Assembly: GCA_020638135.1 (NCBI GenBank)
Contig: JACKJE010000001.1
Location: 165,923-229,922, forward strand
Direction of reading: 5' to 3'
DNA length: 64,000 bases
Source: Methylobacteriaceae bacterium
GTDB lineage: Bacteria > Pseudomonadota > Alphaproteobacteria > Rhizobiales > Beijerinckiaceae
How positions within the stretch are numbered: the first letter of the stretch is position 1; each line of letters begins with the position of its first letter. A program made the position numbers and the translations under genes. Of the stretch, positions 23,559 through 34,300 are shown piece after piece. The notes under the pieces were generated by a model. That model had not been told where the DNA came from, ran no database searches, and saw nothing but the letters and a program-made list of their open reading frames with translations.

Positions 23559-25973
23559 ATGCGGATGATCGGCCGCTTTTTCGGCTTCGTATTTGCGACC
23601 GGCGCGATCCTGTTCGTGATCGGCGCGGTGGTGGTTGCGGCCGTCATCTACACTTATTCCAAGGACTTGCCCGACACCGCGCAGCTCAAGAACTACGAGC
23701 CGCCGGTGATGACCCGCGTTCACGCGGGCGACGGCTCGATCCTGGCCGAATATTCGCGCGAGCGCCGTCTCTACCTGCCGAGCTACGCCATTCCGCCGCT
23801 GGTCAAGCAGGCCTTCATCGCGGCCGAAGACAAGAATTTCTACACCCACAACGGCGTCGATCCCGAAGGCGTCGCGCGCGCCCTGATGATTCTCCTGCAG
23901 GGCTCCCGGCACGTGCAGGGCGCCTCGACCATCACGCAGCAGGTCGCCAAGAACTTCCTCGTTGGCAATGAGCGCTCGCTCGAGCGCAAGATTCGCGAGG
24001 CGCTGATCTCGTTCCGCATCGAGGCGGCCTATTCGAAAGAGAAGATTCTCGAGCTCTACCTCAACGAGATCTATCTCGGCCTCGGCAACTACGGCGTGGC
24101 TGCGTCCGCGCTGAATTACTTCAACAAATCGGTGCACGAATTGACGGTCGCCGAGGTCGCCTATCTCGCGGCCCTTCCCAAGGCGCCGAGCGATCTCAAC
24201 CCGTTCCGCAACCGGGACAAGGCGATCGACCGCCGCAACTATGTCATCCGCCGCATGGTCGATGACGGCTACATCTCGAAGGAAGAGGGCGACAAGGCGC
24301 GCGGCGAACCGCTCGGCGTCAATCCGCGCGCGCTCTCGCCCAACACCTATGTCGCCGGCTATTTCGCCGAAGAAGTTCGTCGCGAACTCTCCGAGCGTTA
24401 CGGCGACAAGAAGCTCTACGAGGGCGGCCTGTCGGTTCGCACGACGCTCGACCCGCAGATGCAGGTCTGGGCGCGCAAGGCGTTGGTCAACGGCCTCGTG
24501 CGATTCGACGAGGCGCACGGCTATCGTGGCGCCATGCAACATATCGAGACGGCCGGCGACTGGGGCGTGCCGCTCGGCGCCATTCCCGCGCTCGGCGACG
24601 TCAAGCCGTGGCGTCTCGCCGTCGTCCTCGACGCATCGGATTCGCAGGCGCGCATCGGCCTGCAGCCGCGCAAGGAAAAATCCGGCGAACTCGCGCGCGA
24701 GCGCGAAACTGGCGTAATCGCGCGCGAAGGCATGGCCTGGACTGGGCGTTCGCCGCGCGTCGCCTTCAGCGTTGGCGACGTCGTCTATGTCGAACCGCTC
24801 GAGAAGAGCCCGGGCCAGTACCGGCTGCGCCAGGTGCCCGACATCGCCGGCGCGCTGATGGCGATGGATCCCTACACCGGTCGCGTTTTCGCGATGGTCG
24901 GCGGCTTCTCCTACGACCAGTCGGAATTCAACCGCGCCACCCAGGCGCTGCGCCAGCCGGGCTCGGCCTTCAAGCCCTTCGTCTACGCGACTGCGCTCGA
25001 CAACGGCTACACGCCGTCTTCCGTCATTCTCGACGAGACGATCGAGATCGATCAGGGCAACGGTGAAATCTGGCGGCCGGAAAACTTCGAGGGCCATGGC
25101 ACCGGCCCGCACACGCTGCGCTACGGCGTCGAGCATTCCAAGAACATGATGACCGTGCGTCTGGCGCGCGACGTCGGCATGCCGCTCATTGTCGAATATT
25201 CCAAGCGCTTCGGCATCTACGACGACATGGCGCCCTATCTCTCGCTGTCGCTCGGCGCCGGCGAGACGACGCTGATGCGCATGGTGACCGGCTACGCCAT
25301 GCTCGACAATGGCGGCAAGCGCATCAAGCCCTCGCTGATCGACCGCATCCAGGACCGCTGGGGCCACACGATCTATCGCCACGACGAGCGCCAGTGCATC
25401 GGCTGCGACGCGGCCAAGTGGGACAATCAGGCCGAGCCGAAGCTGGTCGACAAGCGCGAACAGGTGCTCGATCCGCTGACCGCCTACCAGATCACTTCGA
25501 TCATGGAGGGCGTGATCCTGCGCGGCACTGGCCAGAGCATCAAGGCGGTCGGCAAGCATCTTGCCGGCAAGACCGGTACGACCAACGACGCCAAGGACCT
25601 CTGGTTCGTCGGCTTTTCGCCCGATCTCGCGGTCGGCGTCTACATCGGCTACGACCGCCCGCGCTCGCTCGGCTCCGGCAAGTCCGCGCAGGCGGCGACC
25701 TATGCCGCGCCGATCTTCCGCGACTTCATGGCGATGGCGCTGAAGGACAAGGCGGACGTTCCCTTCCGCGTGCCGCCGGGCATCAAGCTGATCTCGGTCG
25801 ACCCGCGCTCGGGCATGCGCTCCTCCGGCGCCGGCTCGATCCTCGAGGCCTTCAAGCCCGGCACCGCGCCGCCCGACACCTATTCGGTGATCGGCGACGC
25901 CACCTCGCGCGGCGCGGCGACGGCGCCGGATGTGGACCGATCGGTCGGCTCGGGCACCGGCGGGCTTTACTGA
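23559..25973 (+). CDS. mrcA: class A penicillin-binding protein 1A
   Basis: Bifunctional glycosyltransferase/transpeptidase that polymerises and cross-links peptidoglycan. The 804-residue product has an N-terminal membrane anchor (about 6-29). The GT51 domain shows AAEDKNFYTHNGVDPEG with the catalytic Glu, GASTITQQVAKN and RKIREALIS. An OB-like insert follows (about 300-430). The transpeptidase has SxxK in GSAFKPF, SxN in HSKNMM and KTG in GKTGTTNDAKD. It ends with a short Gly/Ser-rich tail. It lies in the conserved amidase-PBP1A-prfB order, with a 268-bp upstream gap in which no gene was recognised. Length and motifs are normal. Confidence 0.97.
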   Translation: MRMIGRFFGFVFATGAILFVIGAVVVAAVIYTYSKDLPDTAQLKNYEPPVMTRVHAGDGSILAEYSRERRLYLPSYAIPPLVKQAFIAAEDKNFYTHNGVDPEGVARALMILLQGSRHVQGASTITQQVAKNFLVGNERSLERKIREALISFRIEAAYSKEKILELYLNEIYLGLGNYGVAASALNYFNKSVHELTVAEVAYLAALPKAPSDLNPFRNRDKAIDRRNYVIRRMVDDGYISKEEGDKARGEPLGVNPRALSPNTYVAGYFAEEVRRELSERYGDKKLYEGGLSVRTTLDPQMQVWARKALVNGLVRFDEAHGYRGAMQHIETAGDWGVPLGAIPALGDVKPWRLAVVLDASDSQARIGLQPRKEKSGELARERETGVIAREGMAWTGRSPRVAFSVGDVVYVEPLEKSPGQYRLRQVPDIAGALMAMDPYTGRVFAMVGGFSYDQSEFNRATQALRQPGSAFKPFVYATALDNGYTPSSVILDETIEIDQGNGEIWRPENFEGHGTGPHTLRYGVEHSKNMMTVRLARDVGMPLIVEYSKRFGIYDDMAPYLSLSLGAGETTLMRMVTGYAMLDNGGKRIKPSLIDRIQDRWGHTIYRHDERQCIGCDAAKWDNQAEPKLVDKREQVLDPLTAYQITSIMEGVILRGTGQSIKAVGKHLAGKTGTTNDAKDLWFVGFSPDLAVGVYIGYDRPRSLGSGKSAQAATYAAPIFRDFMAMALKDKADVPFRVPPGIKLISVDPRSGMRSSGAGSILEAFKPGTAPPDTYSVIGDATSRGAATAPDVDRSVGSGTGGLY

Positions 25974-26033
25974 CACCGTCCATCTTGGGTAGTGAGTGGC
26001 GCAGAAATTTTCTCGCCACTCGCAAAGAATCGC

Positions 26034-27165
26034 ATGCGCGCTGAACCCGAAGCACTCGTCGAACAGATCAAGCAGTCCGTGGGACTGCTGAGGAGGCATC
26101 TTTGACGTCGAAACATCGACGCGCCGCCTCGCGGAACTGAACGCCAAGTCCGAACATCCCGATTTCTGGAACGATCCCGACTCCGCGCAGAAGCTGATGC
26201 GCGAGCGCAACGAACTCGAGGATCGCCTGGGCTCCATCGACCGGTTCGAGCGCGAGCTCGACGACGCGATCACGCTCGTCGAACTCGGCGAGAGCGAGAA
26301 CGACGCCGGCACCGAGAAGGAAGGCGTCGATGCGCTGAAGGGTCTCGTCGCCGAGGCGCGGCGTCGTCAGGTCGAAGCATTGTTCGCAGGCGAAGCCGAC
26401 GGCAACGACACCTATATCGAGGTCCACTCCGGCGCCGGCGGCACCGAGAGCCAGGACTGGGCGCGCATGCTGTTCCGCATGTACGCGCGCTGGGCGGAAC
26501 GCCACAAGTTCCGCGTCGAGATCATCGAGGAGACGGCGGGCGAAGAAGCCGGTATTAAGTCCGGAACGCTGCTCGTGAAGGGCATGAACGCGCACGGCTG
26601 GTCGAAGACCGAGTCGGGCGTGCATCGCCTTGTGCGCATCTCGCCCTTCGATTCCAATGCGCGCCGCCACACGAGCTTCGCGTCGGTCTGGGTCTATCCC
26701 GTCATCGACGACAAGATCGACATCCAGATCAACGAAGCCGATTGCCGCATCGACACGTTCCGCTCCTCGGGCGCGGGCGGCCAGCACGTCAACACCACGG
26801 ATTCGGCGATCCGCATCACGCACATTCCGACCGGCATCGTCGTCGCCTGTCAGATGGAGCGCTCGCAGCACAAGAACCGCGCCACCGCCTGGAACATGCT
26901 GCGCGCGCGCCTCTACGAGCAGGAGTTGGAGAAGCGCGAGGCCGAGGCCAATGCGATCGCAGCCTCCAAGACCGACATCGGTTGGGGCCATCAGATCCGC
27001 TCTTACGTGCTGCAGCCCTATCAGCTCGTGAAGGACCTGCGCACGGGCGTAACCTCCGGCACGCCCGACGAGGTCCTCGACGGCGATCTCGACGATTTCA
27101 TGGAAGCCGCGCTCGCCCAGCGAATCCACGGCGGCGGCCCGGAAAAGGTCGAGGACGTCGACTGA
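26034..27165 (+). CDS. prfB: peptide chain release factor 2 (programmed +1 frameshift)
   Basis: Recognises UGA and UAA and releases the finished peptide. A 23-codon first frame from the ATG at 26034 ends at a TGA at 26103. The +1 frame resumes at GAC (26104) as DVETSTRRLAELNAK and runs to 27165, giving about 376 residues. The second frame carries the catalytic GGQ in SSGAGGQHVNTTDSA and, upstream, HSGAGGTESQDWA. The part between these is the normal RF2 body. The internal stop is the family's autoregulatory device and not a defect: when RF2 is scarce, ribosomes shift and make more of it. It converges on the acyltransferase gene with 6 bp between stops. Confidence 0.97.
26091..26106 (+). promoter_or_regulatory. 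RF2 programmed +1 frameshift site
   Basis: AGGAGG CAT CTT TGA C: a Shine-Dalgarno-like AGGAGG three nucleotides before the slippery CTT, followed by the in-frame TGA and a C that weakens termination. Spacing and order equal the classical bacterial prfB site. Confidence 0.95.
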
Positions 27166-27171
27166 TCGCAG

Positions 27172-28305
27172 TCAACCGGCTTGCGCCACCGGAGCGGCTG
27201 GCGCGGCCGCTGAGGAAAGTTTCGGCGCGCGCCGCATGCAGGGCTCCTCGATCCGGCGCCAGGCGATATCGGCCAGAATGAACGTCAGGGCGCCGGCGGT
27301 CGCGATGATGGCGAGGCCATAGGGCACGCCGGCCGACGGGCCGGTATAACCCGCCGCCAGAAATGTCAGTCCCAACACCGGTATTTGCAGCAGGTAAAGC
27401 GAATAGCAGCGCTTGCCGCACCAGGCGAGCGCGCGGATCAGTGCATTCGGCGCCCCGTTCGCGCGCGTCGAGGCGGCGGCCAGCGTCAGCAGGGCGGCGG
27501 CGAAGGCGAGCGCGCTCGTCGTCAACGCCCGCTCGACCGCGGTCGCCTTGTCGGAGATGGCGAGCGTGGCCAGCAGCAGGGCAAGGCCCGCCGCTACCGC
27601 GAGCCGGGAGCGAATGCGCCCGGCGGCGTCGGGCGCGGCGCGCAAGGCAAGCGCGATCACGAGGCCCCAGCCAAAGCTGTCGAGACGGCAGATCGACCAG
27701 TAATAGGCGGCCGCCGGCGTCGCGATTTGTTCCGAGGCCATACGCAGAAGAGGCGCGGCAAGAATCCAGCTGACCGCGACCCACGCCAGCGCGCGCCGCC
27801 CCAGCCGCGTCGTGAGCAGCGGCAGCAGCAGGTAGAAATGCTCCTCGACCGCCAGCGACCATGTCGGCCCGAACCAGGAGGCGACGGCGCCTGTCACGCC
27901 GGCGGCCCAGTTCTGCAGGAACAGCAGGTAGACGATCGGCGGATAGGGCGCGGCCCAGAGCCAGGTGCCGGCGATGCCCGTGGTCGCCATCCACAGGCCA
28001 AACAGCGCGAAACCGGCAAGAACGACGACCCAGTACATCGGCAGCACGCGCCAGGCGCGCCGCAGGTAGAAGGTCGTGACGATCTGCGGATCGCGCCCGC
28101 GCGCCAAAAGTCCGTCGCCGAGCAGATAGGCGGAGAGAACGAAGAAGATGTCGACGCCGGCCTCGCCGCCGCCGGTCAGTTTCAGCAGCAGCGGCGGCGC
28201 GCCAAGCGCGGCGTAGGCGCCGGTGATGTGTAGAAAATGCAGCTGCGCGACGAGCAGCACGGCCAGGCCGCGCAAAGCGTCGATCGATGAGCTGCGTCCT
28301 GACAT
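27172..28305 (-). CDS. acyltransferase 3 family (OafA/YrhL-like) integral membrane protein
   Basis: Probable O-acyltransferase modifying a surface polysaccharide or cell-wall sugar. The 377-residue protein has about ten hydrophobic segments. The N-terminus IDALRGLAVLLVAQLHF contains the RG and conserved His of the family, followed by GVDIFFVLSAYLL and FYLRRAWRVLPMYW with the conserved Arg residues, and TWSLAVEEHFYLLLPLL. It ends with a short Ala/Pro tail without an extra SGNH domain. It lies 65 bp downstream of the M23 peptidase gene on the same strand, so the two may be co-transcribed. The acceptor is unknown. Confidence 0.92.
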   Translation of the reverse strand: MSGRSSSIDALRGLAVLLVAQLHFLHITGAYAALGAPPLLLKLTGGGEAGVDIFFVLSAYLLGDGLLARGRDPQIVTTFYLRRAWRVLPMYWVVVLAGFALFGLWMATTGIAGTWLWAAPYPPIVYLLFLQNWAAGVTGAVASWFGPTWSLAVEEHFYLLLPLLTTRLGRRALAWVAVSWILAAPLLRMASEQIATPAAAYYWSICRLDSFGWGLVIALALRAAPDAAGRIRSRLAVAAGLALLLATLAISDKATAVERALTTSALAFAAALLTLAAASTRANGAPNALIRALAWCGKRCYSLYLLQIPVLGLTFLAAGYTGPSAGVPYGLAIIATAGALTFILADIAWRRIEEPCMRRAPKLSSAAAPAAPVAQAG

Positions 28306-28370
28306 GAAACCTCTTCGCCCCTAGGGCGAGGATCGCATGGCGGGCTTTAAGATTTTGTTCGGGCCGACGG

Positions 28371-29786
28371 TCAGTCCCGCGTCGCCAGCAGCCGCGCCGC
28401 CTTCACGAAGCGCGACGGGTCGGTCGCCTCGTCGTCGATGCGGACCTCGTAATGCAGGTGCGGGCCGGTGGACCGGCCCGTGGAGCCGACACGGCCAATG
28501 ACGTCGCCAGCGGCGACCGTCTGGCCTTCTGTCACCGTGATCGCCGACAGGTGGCCGTAGCGCGTCGACAGGCCGTTGCCGTGTTCGATTTCCACCATAT
28601 TGCCGTAGCCGCCGGTCCAGCCGGCCGTGACCACCTTGCCGCTGGCGGTCGCGCGCGCCGGCGTTCCGGTTTCGGCGCGCATGTCGAGGCCGGAATGCAG
28701 GGCAGGGCGGCCGAGGAACGGGTCGGAGCGATAGCCGAAGGTCGAGGTGAGCTCAAGGCGCCCGGACAAGGGCTTGCGCACCGGCACATAGGGTAGGACG
28801 CGCCGCATGCGGTCGAGCGCGACGAAGGCGCCCTGCACGTTGGCGAGCTGGCGCTCGAACGGCGATCCCTTGCTGTCGTTCGGTGCGGGCACGAACGGAC
28901 CGCCGATGGCAGGTCTTGCGTTCGGCGGCGGCTTGAGGCGGCTAGGCGACAGGCCGGTTTCCGCGATCACGGATTCGAGCTGTTCGGCCTTGCGCTTGGC
29001 CGGAGCGGCGAGCGCGGCGAGCGCCTCGACCTGCCGGCGTTCGATCCGGTCGAGCGAGGCGGCGAGCAGTTCGATCCGCGCCGGCGTCGACATGTCGGCG
29101 TCGGCAGCTTCGGCAAGCAGCCGGTTCGGCTCGGGCGACAGCGCGCCGGAGCGCGGAAGCGCGCCCAGATCGGCCGAGCGGCCGCGCAGTTCGAAACCGT
29201 CCGGCCTGGGCTTGTCCGGCTTGAAGGGCAGGTCGTCCATCGGCTGTGGCATCGGCGCAAAGCTGTTCGCCTTGGTCTCCGGTCCGCCGGTGGCGGGCGG
29301 GCTGCGCCGGGCGCTGTCGGAAGCCGTGCGCGGGGCCGATTTGTGGGGCGTCGCCGGCGCGACCGAGGCGGTCGTTTCGGCGGAAATTCCGATGCGGTCT
29401 CCCAGCGCGGCGACGATCGCGGTGCGCGTCTCGAGCTGCGCCTCGCGCGCGATCAGGTGCTGGACCTTACCCTCGAAGGAATCCTGGTCGAGAAGCTGGC
29501 GGCTGGTCACGCGGTCGAGCTGCAGCCGCATGGCGGCGAGCCGGTCCTCATAGGCATATTGCTGGCGCGCCTGTCGCGCCATCAGCGCGGCGACCATATC
29601 GTCGCGGAAGAAGAGATAGGCGGTCGCGCCGAGATAGACCGCGCCGAGCAGGGGCAGGCCGCCGATCAGCGCATAGAGCGCGCCGGGCCGCAGCGCGAAC
29701 CGCTTCTGGCGTTCGCCGCGCGCGACGGTGAAGAAGAAATGGCTGTCCGGCTGTTTGGCCGAGGGAAAATGCGTACGTACTGACAT
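28371..29786 (-). CDS. M23 family metallopeptidase, membrane-anchored
   Basis: LytM-type murein hydrolase or hydrolase activator. The 471-residue protein has a cytoplasmic leader, one membrane helix (about 33-55, LIGGLPLLGAVYLGATAYLFF), a coiled-coil/Pro-rich periplasmic stalk to about 330, and a C-terminal M23 domain. The zinc ligands are seen as HSGLDMRAE, and the active-site block as HLHYEV, with GNMVEIEHGNGLSTRYGHLS between. The domain therefore appears catalytically complete. It is transcribed divergently from tyrS. The neighbouring acyltransferase and PBP1A suggest cell-envelope work. Confidence 0.93.
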   Translation of the reverse strand: MSVRTHFPSAKQPDSHFFFTVARGERQKRFALRPGALYALIGGLPLLGAVYLGATAYLFFRDDMVAALMARQARQQYAYEDRLAAMRLQLDRVTSRQLLDQDSFEGKVQHLIAREAQLETRTAIVAALGDRIGISAETTASVAPATPHKSAPRTASDSARRSPPATGGPETKANSFAPMPQPMDDLPFKPDKPRPDGFELRGRSADLGALPRSGALSPEPNRLLAEAADADMSTPARIELLAASLDRIERRQVEALAALAAPAKRKAEQLESVIAETGLSPSRLKPPPNARPAIGGPFVPAPNDSKGSPFERQLANVQGAFVALDRMRRVLPYVPVRKPLSGRLELTSTFGYRSDPFLGRPALHSGLDMRAETGTPARATASGKVVTAGWTGGYGNMVEIEHGNGLSTRYGHLSAITVTEGQTVAAGDVIGRVGSTGRSTGPHLHYEVRIDDEATDPSRFVKAARLLATRD

Positions 29787-29930
29787 GGCTCACTCCGGGC
29801 GCGGTTGCGCCACGCCCGCAGACATCAGAAACCATTAAGGTTAATGCTTCGGAAAACCCGGGCCGGCCGCGCCTTGCAACGGCAGGGCGGGGCCCGTAAA
29901 CACACGGCTTCCTTATCGCCCGAGCCAGCC

Positions 29931-31199
29931 ATGTCCGCCGCCGCAATCGAATTCCGTCCGAAGTCCGATTTTCTCGCCGCCCTGATCGAGCGCGGCTACC
30001 TGCATCAGTGCTCGGATCTGGAAGGGCTCGACGCCAAGGCCAAGGCCGGCGAGCTGATCGCCTATATCGGCTTCGACTGCACGGCCGCCTCGCTGCATGT
30101 CGGCTCGCTGCTGCCGATCATGATGCTGACCTGGCTGCAGAAGACCGGCGGCAAACCGGTGCCGCTGATGGGCGGCGGCACCACCCGCGTCGGCGATCCC
30201 TCCGGCAAGGACGAGGCGCGCAAGATCCTGTCGATCGAGGCGATCGGGCAGAACAAGGAGGGCATCAAGCGCGTCTTCTCGAAATTCCTGAAATTCGGCG
30301 ACAGCAAGACCGACGCGGTCATGCCGGACAATGCGGAATGGCTGACCAAGCTCAACTACATCGACTTCCTGCGCGACGTCGGCCGGCATTTCTCGGTCAA
30401 CCGCATGATGTCCATGGATTCGGTGAAGCTGCGCCTCGAACGCGATCAGGAACTCTCCTTCATCGAGTTCAACTACATGTGCCTGCAGGCCTACGATTTC
30501 GTGGAGTTGAACAAGCGCTACGGCTGCATCGCGCAGATGGGCGGCTCGGACCAGTGGGGCAATATCATCACCGGCATTGATCTGGGCCGGCGCATGGGAA
30601 CGCCGCAGCTCTACGCGCTGACCTCGCCGCTGCTGACGACGGCGTCCGGCCAGAAGATGGGCAAGACGCACGCCGGCGCCGTCTGGCTCGAGGCCGACAT
30701 GTGCAGCCCGTGGGATTACTGGCAGTTCTGGCGCAACGCCGAGGACGCCGATGTCGCGCGCTTCCTGAAGCTCTTCACCTTCCTGCCGATGGACGAGATC
30801 GCGCGCCTCGCCGCGCTCGGCGGCGCCGAGATCAACGAGGCGAAGAAGGTTTTGGCCAACGAGGCGACCGCGCTCGTACACGGCCGCGAAGCGGCGGAGC
30901 AGGCGGCGGAAACCGCACGCAAGACGTTCGAGGAAGGCGTGGCCGCCGACACGCTGCCGACCGTCGAGATTTCAGCGGCCGAGATGGAGGCCGGCGTCGG
31001 CGTGCTCACCGCCTTCGTGCAGGCCGGGCTTGTCGCTTCCACGGGCGAAGCGCGGCGTCAGATCAAGGGCGGCGGCCTGCGCGTGAACGATGCGCCGGTG
31101 ACCGACGAACGCGGCGTGCTGCGCGCCGCCGACACGCGCGACGGCGCGATCAAGCTGTCGCTCGGCAAGAAGAAGCACGTGCTGTTGAAGGCGCGGTAG
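29931..31199 (+). CDS. tyrS: tyrosyl-tRNA synthetase
   Basis: Charges tRNA-Tyr. The ATG at 29931 (MSAAAIEFRPKSDFL) gives 422 residues; the frame is open upstream to 29805 but without coding character. The class I signature HIGH appears as HVGS in CTAASLHVGSLL. The KMSKS loop appears as KMGKT in GQKMGKTHAG. The C-terminal S4-type RNA-binding domain is seen in GEARRQIKGGGLRVNDAPV. Length and order are normal for TyrRS. Convergent with the AsmA-like gene, with about 116 bp between them that contain only a short CTCCC/GGGAG-type inverted repeat. Confidence 0.97.
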   Translation: MSAAAIEFRPKSDFLAALIERGYLHQCSDLEGLDAKAKAGELIAYIGFDCTAASLHVGSLLPIMMLTWLQKTGGKPVPLMGGGTTRVGDPSGKDEARKILSIEAIGQNKEGIKRVFSKFLKFGDSKTDAVMPDNAEWLTKLNYIDFLRDVGRHFSVNRMMSMDSVKLRLERDQELSFIEFNYMCLQAYDFVELNKRYGCIAQMGGSDQWGNIITGIDLGRRMGTPQLYALTSPLLTTASGQKMGKTHAGAVWLEADMCSPWDYWQFWRNAEDADVARFLKLFTFLPMDEIARLAALGGAEINEAKKVLANEATALVHGREAAEQAAETARKTFEEGVAADTLPTVEISAAEMEAGVGVLTAFVQAGLVASTGEARRQIKGGGLRVNDAPVTDERGVLRAADTRDGAIKLSLGKKKHVLLKAR

Positions 31200-31315
31200 C
31201 GCGCGGGCGGCGGTCGATAGTCTTGGCGCTCCCCTCGCCGACAAAGTGGGAGAAGGGGCGACAGAGCCAGCGTCGCCCGCCAACCGCCCTTTCCGCGTCT
31301 CGGTCGGCGCCGCAA

Positions 31316-34300
31316 TCACTTCTGCGGCTGATCGCCCACATTGTCGAGAATACCGAAAATCTTGCGCAAGAATCCCGGCGCCACGGTCAGCGGGTTCACG
31401 CTGACCTGCGGCGCGTTGGCGCGACCCGTCACCTTGTAGTTGACGGCGAACAGGCCCTCGTTCCAGCCGCCGCCGAGCAGAACGCCGACGACGGGAATCT
31501 TCGAGAAGAAATTGTTGACCGTGTAGGCCGGCACGAACGTGCCGTTGAGCGCGATCGTGTTGCGCTCGTTGTCGACGGTGCCTTCGACGGTCAGGCCGAT
31601 ATTCGGTCCGTTCATCACGCCGTCGCGCAGGCTCAGGCGCCCGCCGTTGCGCAGGAAGACGACCTGCAGGCGGTCGAAACCGACGAGCGCCGGATCGACC
31701 TTCGCGCCGCCCGGGGAATCCGCGCGCGGCGCGCTCTCGGCGACCAGACGCCGCAACGCCGGTTCGTCGCGCAGGTGGAACGAGCGGATCTTCACCGTGC
31801 CGACGAGACCGGTCGGCTCCTGGCTGATGATCGCGTTCAGCGCGCCGCCTTCCATGCGCGAATAGACGTCGGCAAGAGCGAGCAGCGCGCCGGCGTCGCT
31901 TGAACTGACGTCGATTTGCAGGTGGCCGCTTTCCGTCGTCGTCGTGCGCGCCGAAACGGCGCCATGCCCAAACTGGCCGCTCGCGGCGAGTTGTTTGATC
32001 GCGCCGCCGCGCCGCGTCAGCTTGATGTCGGCATTGGTCAGCGCATGCTTTGAAAAGCCGGTGAGGATCGGCGACTTGAGGTCGAGTTCGAAATCGGCGC
32101 TCTTCTGCGATGCGCCGCCGGTCTGGCCCAGCGCCTTGATGAATGGCCGGGCGTCGATCGAAACGCCGCGCACCGTCGCACGGTAGAGATCGCCGGCGCG
32201 TTGCAGGTCGATGCGCATATCGTCGCCGGGCGAGATTTTCGCTTGCGTGAGTTTCACCGTCTGGACGTCGCCCTGCGGCGACAGTTCGATCGCGCCACGC
32301 GCGGAGACGCCGCCGGCGTCGAATGTCAGATTGTCGATCCGCGTCGACTTCTCGCGGTGGACGACCACGAAGCTTGCGCGGCCGGGGCGGCCGGCCGCCT
32401 TCGAAATTCCAGGCAGCGGATTGTCGAAGGCGGTTCGCGTGAGGTCGAGTTCGACATTGGCGTTGGTCTCGCCCTCTTCGAGCTTCGCGGACAGTTTCAT
32501 GCCGATCGGCCCGGCGACGCCGGCGGGCTCGACGCCGTAACGCGCCCGCGCGGCGTCGTCGAGCGTTGCGGTCAGGCTCGCCTGAGCCGGCTTGCCGACA
32601 TCCTTGCGCAGGTCGAGCGTCGCGGGCCCACCGAATATGCGGCCGCTGCCGCTGGCGCGCAGGCCCGAGGGGTCGCCGACGACGGTCAGCGCGCCATTCT
32701 CGAACTTCTCTTTTCCGATCAGCTTTTCCGCGACGAAATTCGCGACATTGGCATTGACGAAGACCTTCACGTCGTCGCCGCGCGCGTCGGGGCCGATCTT
32801 GAAGTCGAGCCGCAAATGGCCGTCGACCTGGCCCTTCAATGTGTTCGGCTCGAGCGGCATGGCCGCGACGTCGCGGATCGCCTCGCGCGCCAGCAGTTCG
32901 GAAACGGCGTCGACGGAGCCCGTCACGCGCGTCTCGACCCGCGCCGGCGTCGCGCGCCCGCCGTCATTGTAGGGCAGCGAAAAGACGCCGTTAGATAAGA
33001 TGAGCTTGCGGTTCGGTCCTGTCTGGATGGCGCCGGCGCTCACCTTGAAATGGACCGTGCGGCCGGTCAGCCGCCCGGCGCCGTCGACGCCGGTCAGGTC
33101 GGGCACGCCCTTGAGCGCTGTCAGCGAAGCGCCCGACAGTTGGAATTCGAGTTGCAGCGATTCGTCGGGCGGCGGCCGGTCGAAACGCATGGCCGTCAGC
33201 GCATTCTTGTCGAAATCGATGCTGAGCTTCGCGGTTTCGATCATGCCGCCATGCGCATGGCCGATCAGCCAGGTGCGCGCCGGCGCGCCCATCACGCTCG
33301 GCCAGACACGGAACAGCGAGCGCAGCGGCATGCGCCCGGTCGAAACGCCGAGACGAATATGCGGACCGTGCACCCAGTCGAACGCGCCCGCCGCGGCCGC
33401 CGCGACTTCGGGCCCGACGAGTTCGACACGGCTGATGTCGAAACGCTTGTCGTCGAGGAACAGGCGTCCGTCGAGGCTCAACTTCTCGATCGGCAGGAAC
33501 TTTTCATTCGGCCTTTCCGCGGCCAGCCCGCCGGGCCTGGCGAGACCGAGCACGACGCGCCAGCCGTCATCCGGTCGAAGCGGCGCATGCAGGGCCCCTT
33601 CCAGGACAAACTGCGTCTCGCCGCCGAAGAATTGCACGGGGCTGACGAGAATCTGGCGGCTGGCCGGGTCCCACCGGAAGGCGCCCGAGATTTCGTCGAA
33701 GAACAGCGGTTCGTGATCGGGGTCCTCGAGCCGCAGGTAGCCGGGTCCCGCGAGCGCGCGGCCGGTCGCCTCGCGCAATCCCTGATCGGCGTCGAGCACG
33801 AAACGCAATTGGAAGGACAGGGTTGCGTCGCTCTCGACCGGCTGGCGGCGCGCGCCGGCAACGAGGCCGATCTCGTCCATCGACACGCCCTTCACCTCGA
33901 CATCGAGCCGGCGTTCGGTCTCGGGCGAGCCGGTCGCCTTGGCGAGCGCGACGATCTCGCCGTTCGGCGCCGCCGCGCTGAGACTGAACGACGTGGAGCG
34001 CCACGATTTCGCGAAGGCCATGTCCAGCTTGTTGAATGTGGTCGTGCGATCGGCGGTGCGATCATCGACGACGAGCTGACCGCCGCGCACGGCGACGAGA
34101 CGAAGATCGGCGAGCGGGGAGTGCGGACTGGTCGCGAGATCGAAGAAGGCGCGCAGCGCGCCCGTGACCTCGCGCAGGATCGCCGAGCGCCGCGGCTTCT
34201 CGCCGGGCTCCGCGGGCGCCGCCGACGACGGCGGCCCGGCCGGACGCGTCACGACGATGGCCTCTTCGTTCGGCGCGCCCGCGCCAATTGCCAGCGCGCC

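Noticed and set aside
26103..26105. Stop codon in prfB as a sign of a pseudogene
   Set aside because: It is the programmed frameshift stop with all required elements.
23451..26312. Long minus-strand open frame (953 codons) opposite PBP1A and prfB
   Set aside because: It is antisense to two genes with complete motifs; high GC keeps shadow frames open, and the translation is Arg/Ala-rich with no recognisable domain.
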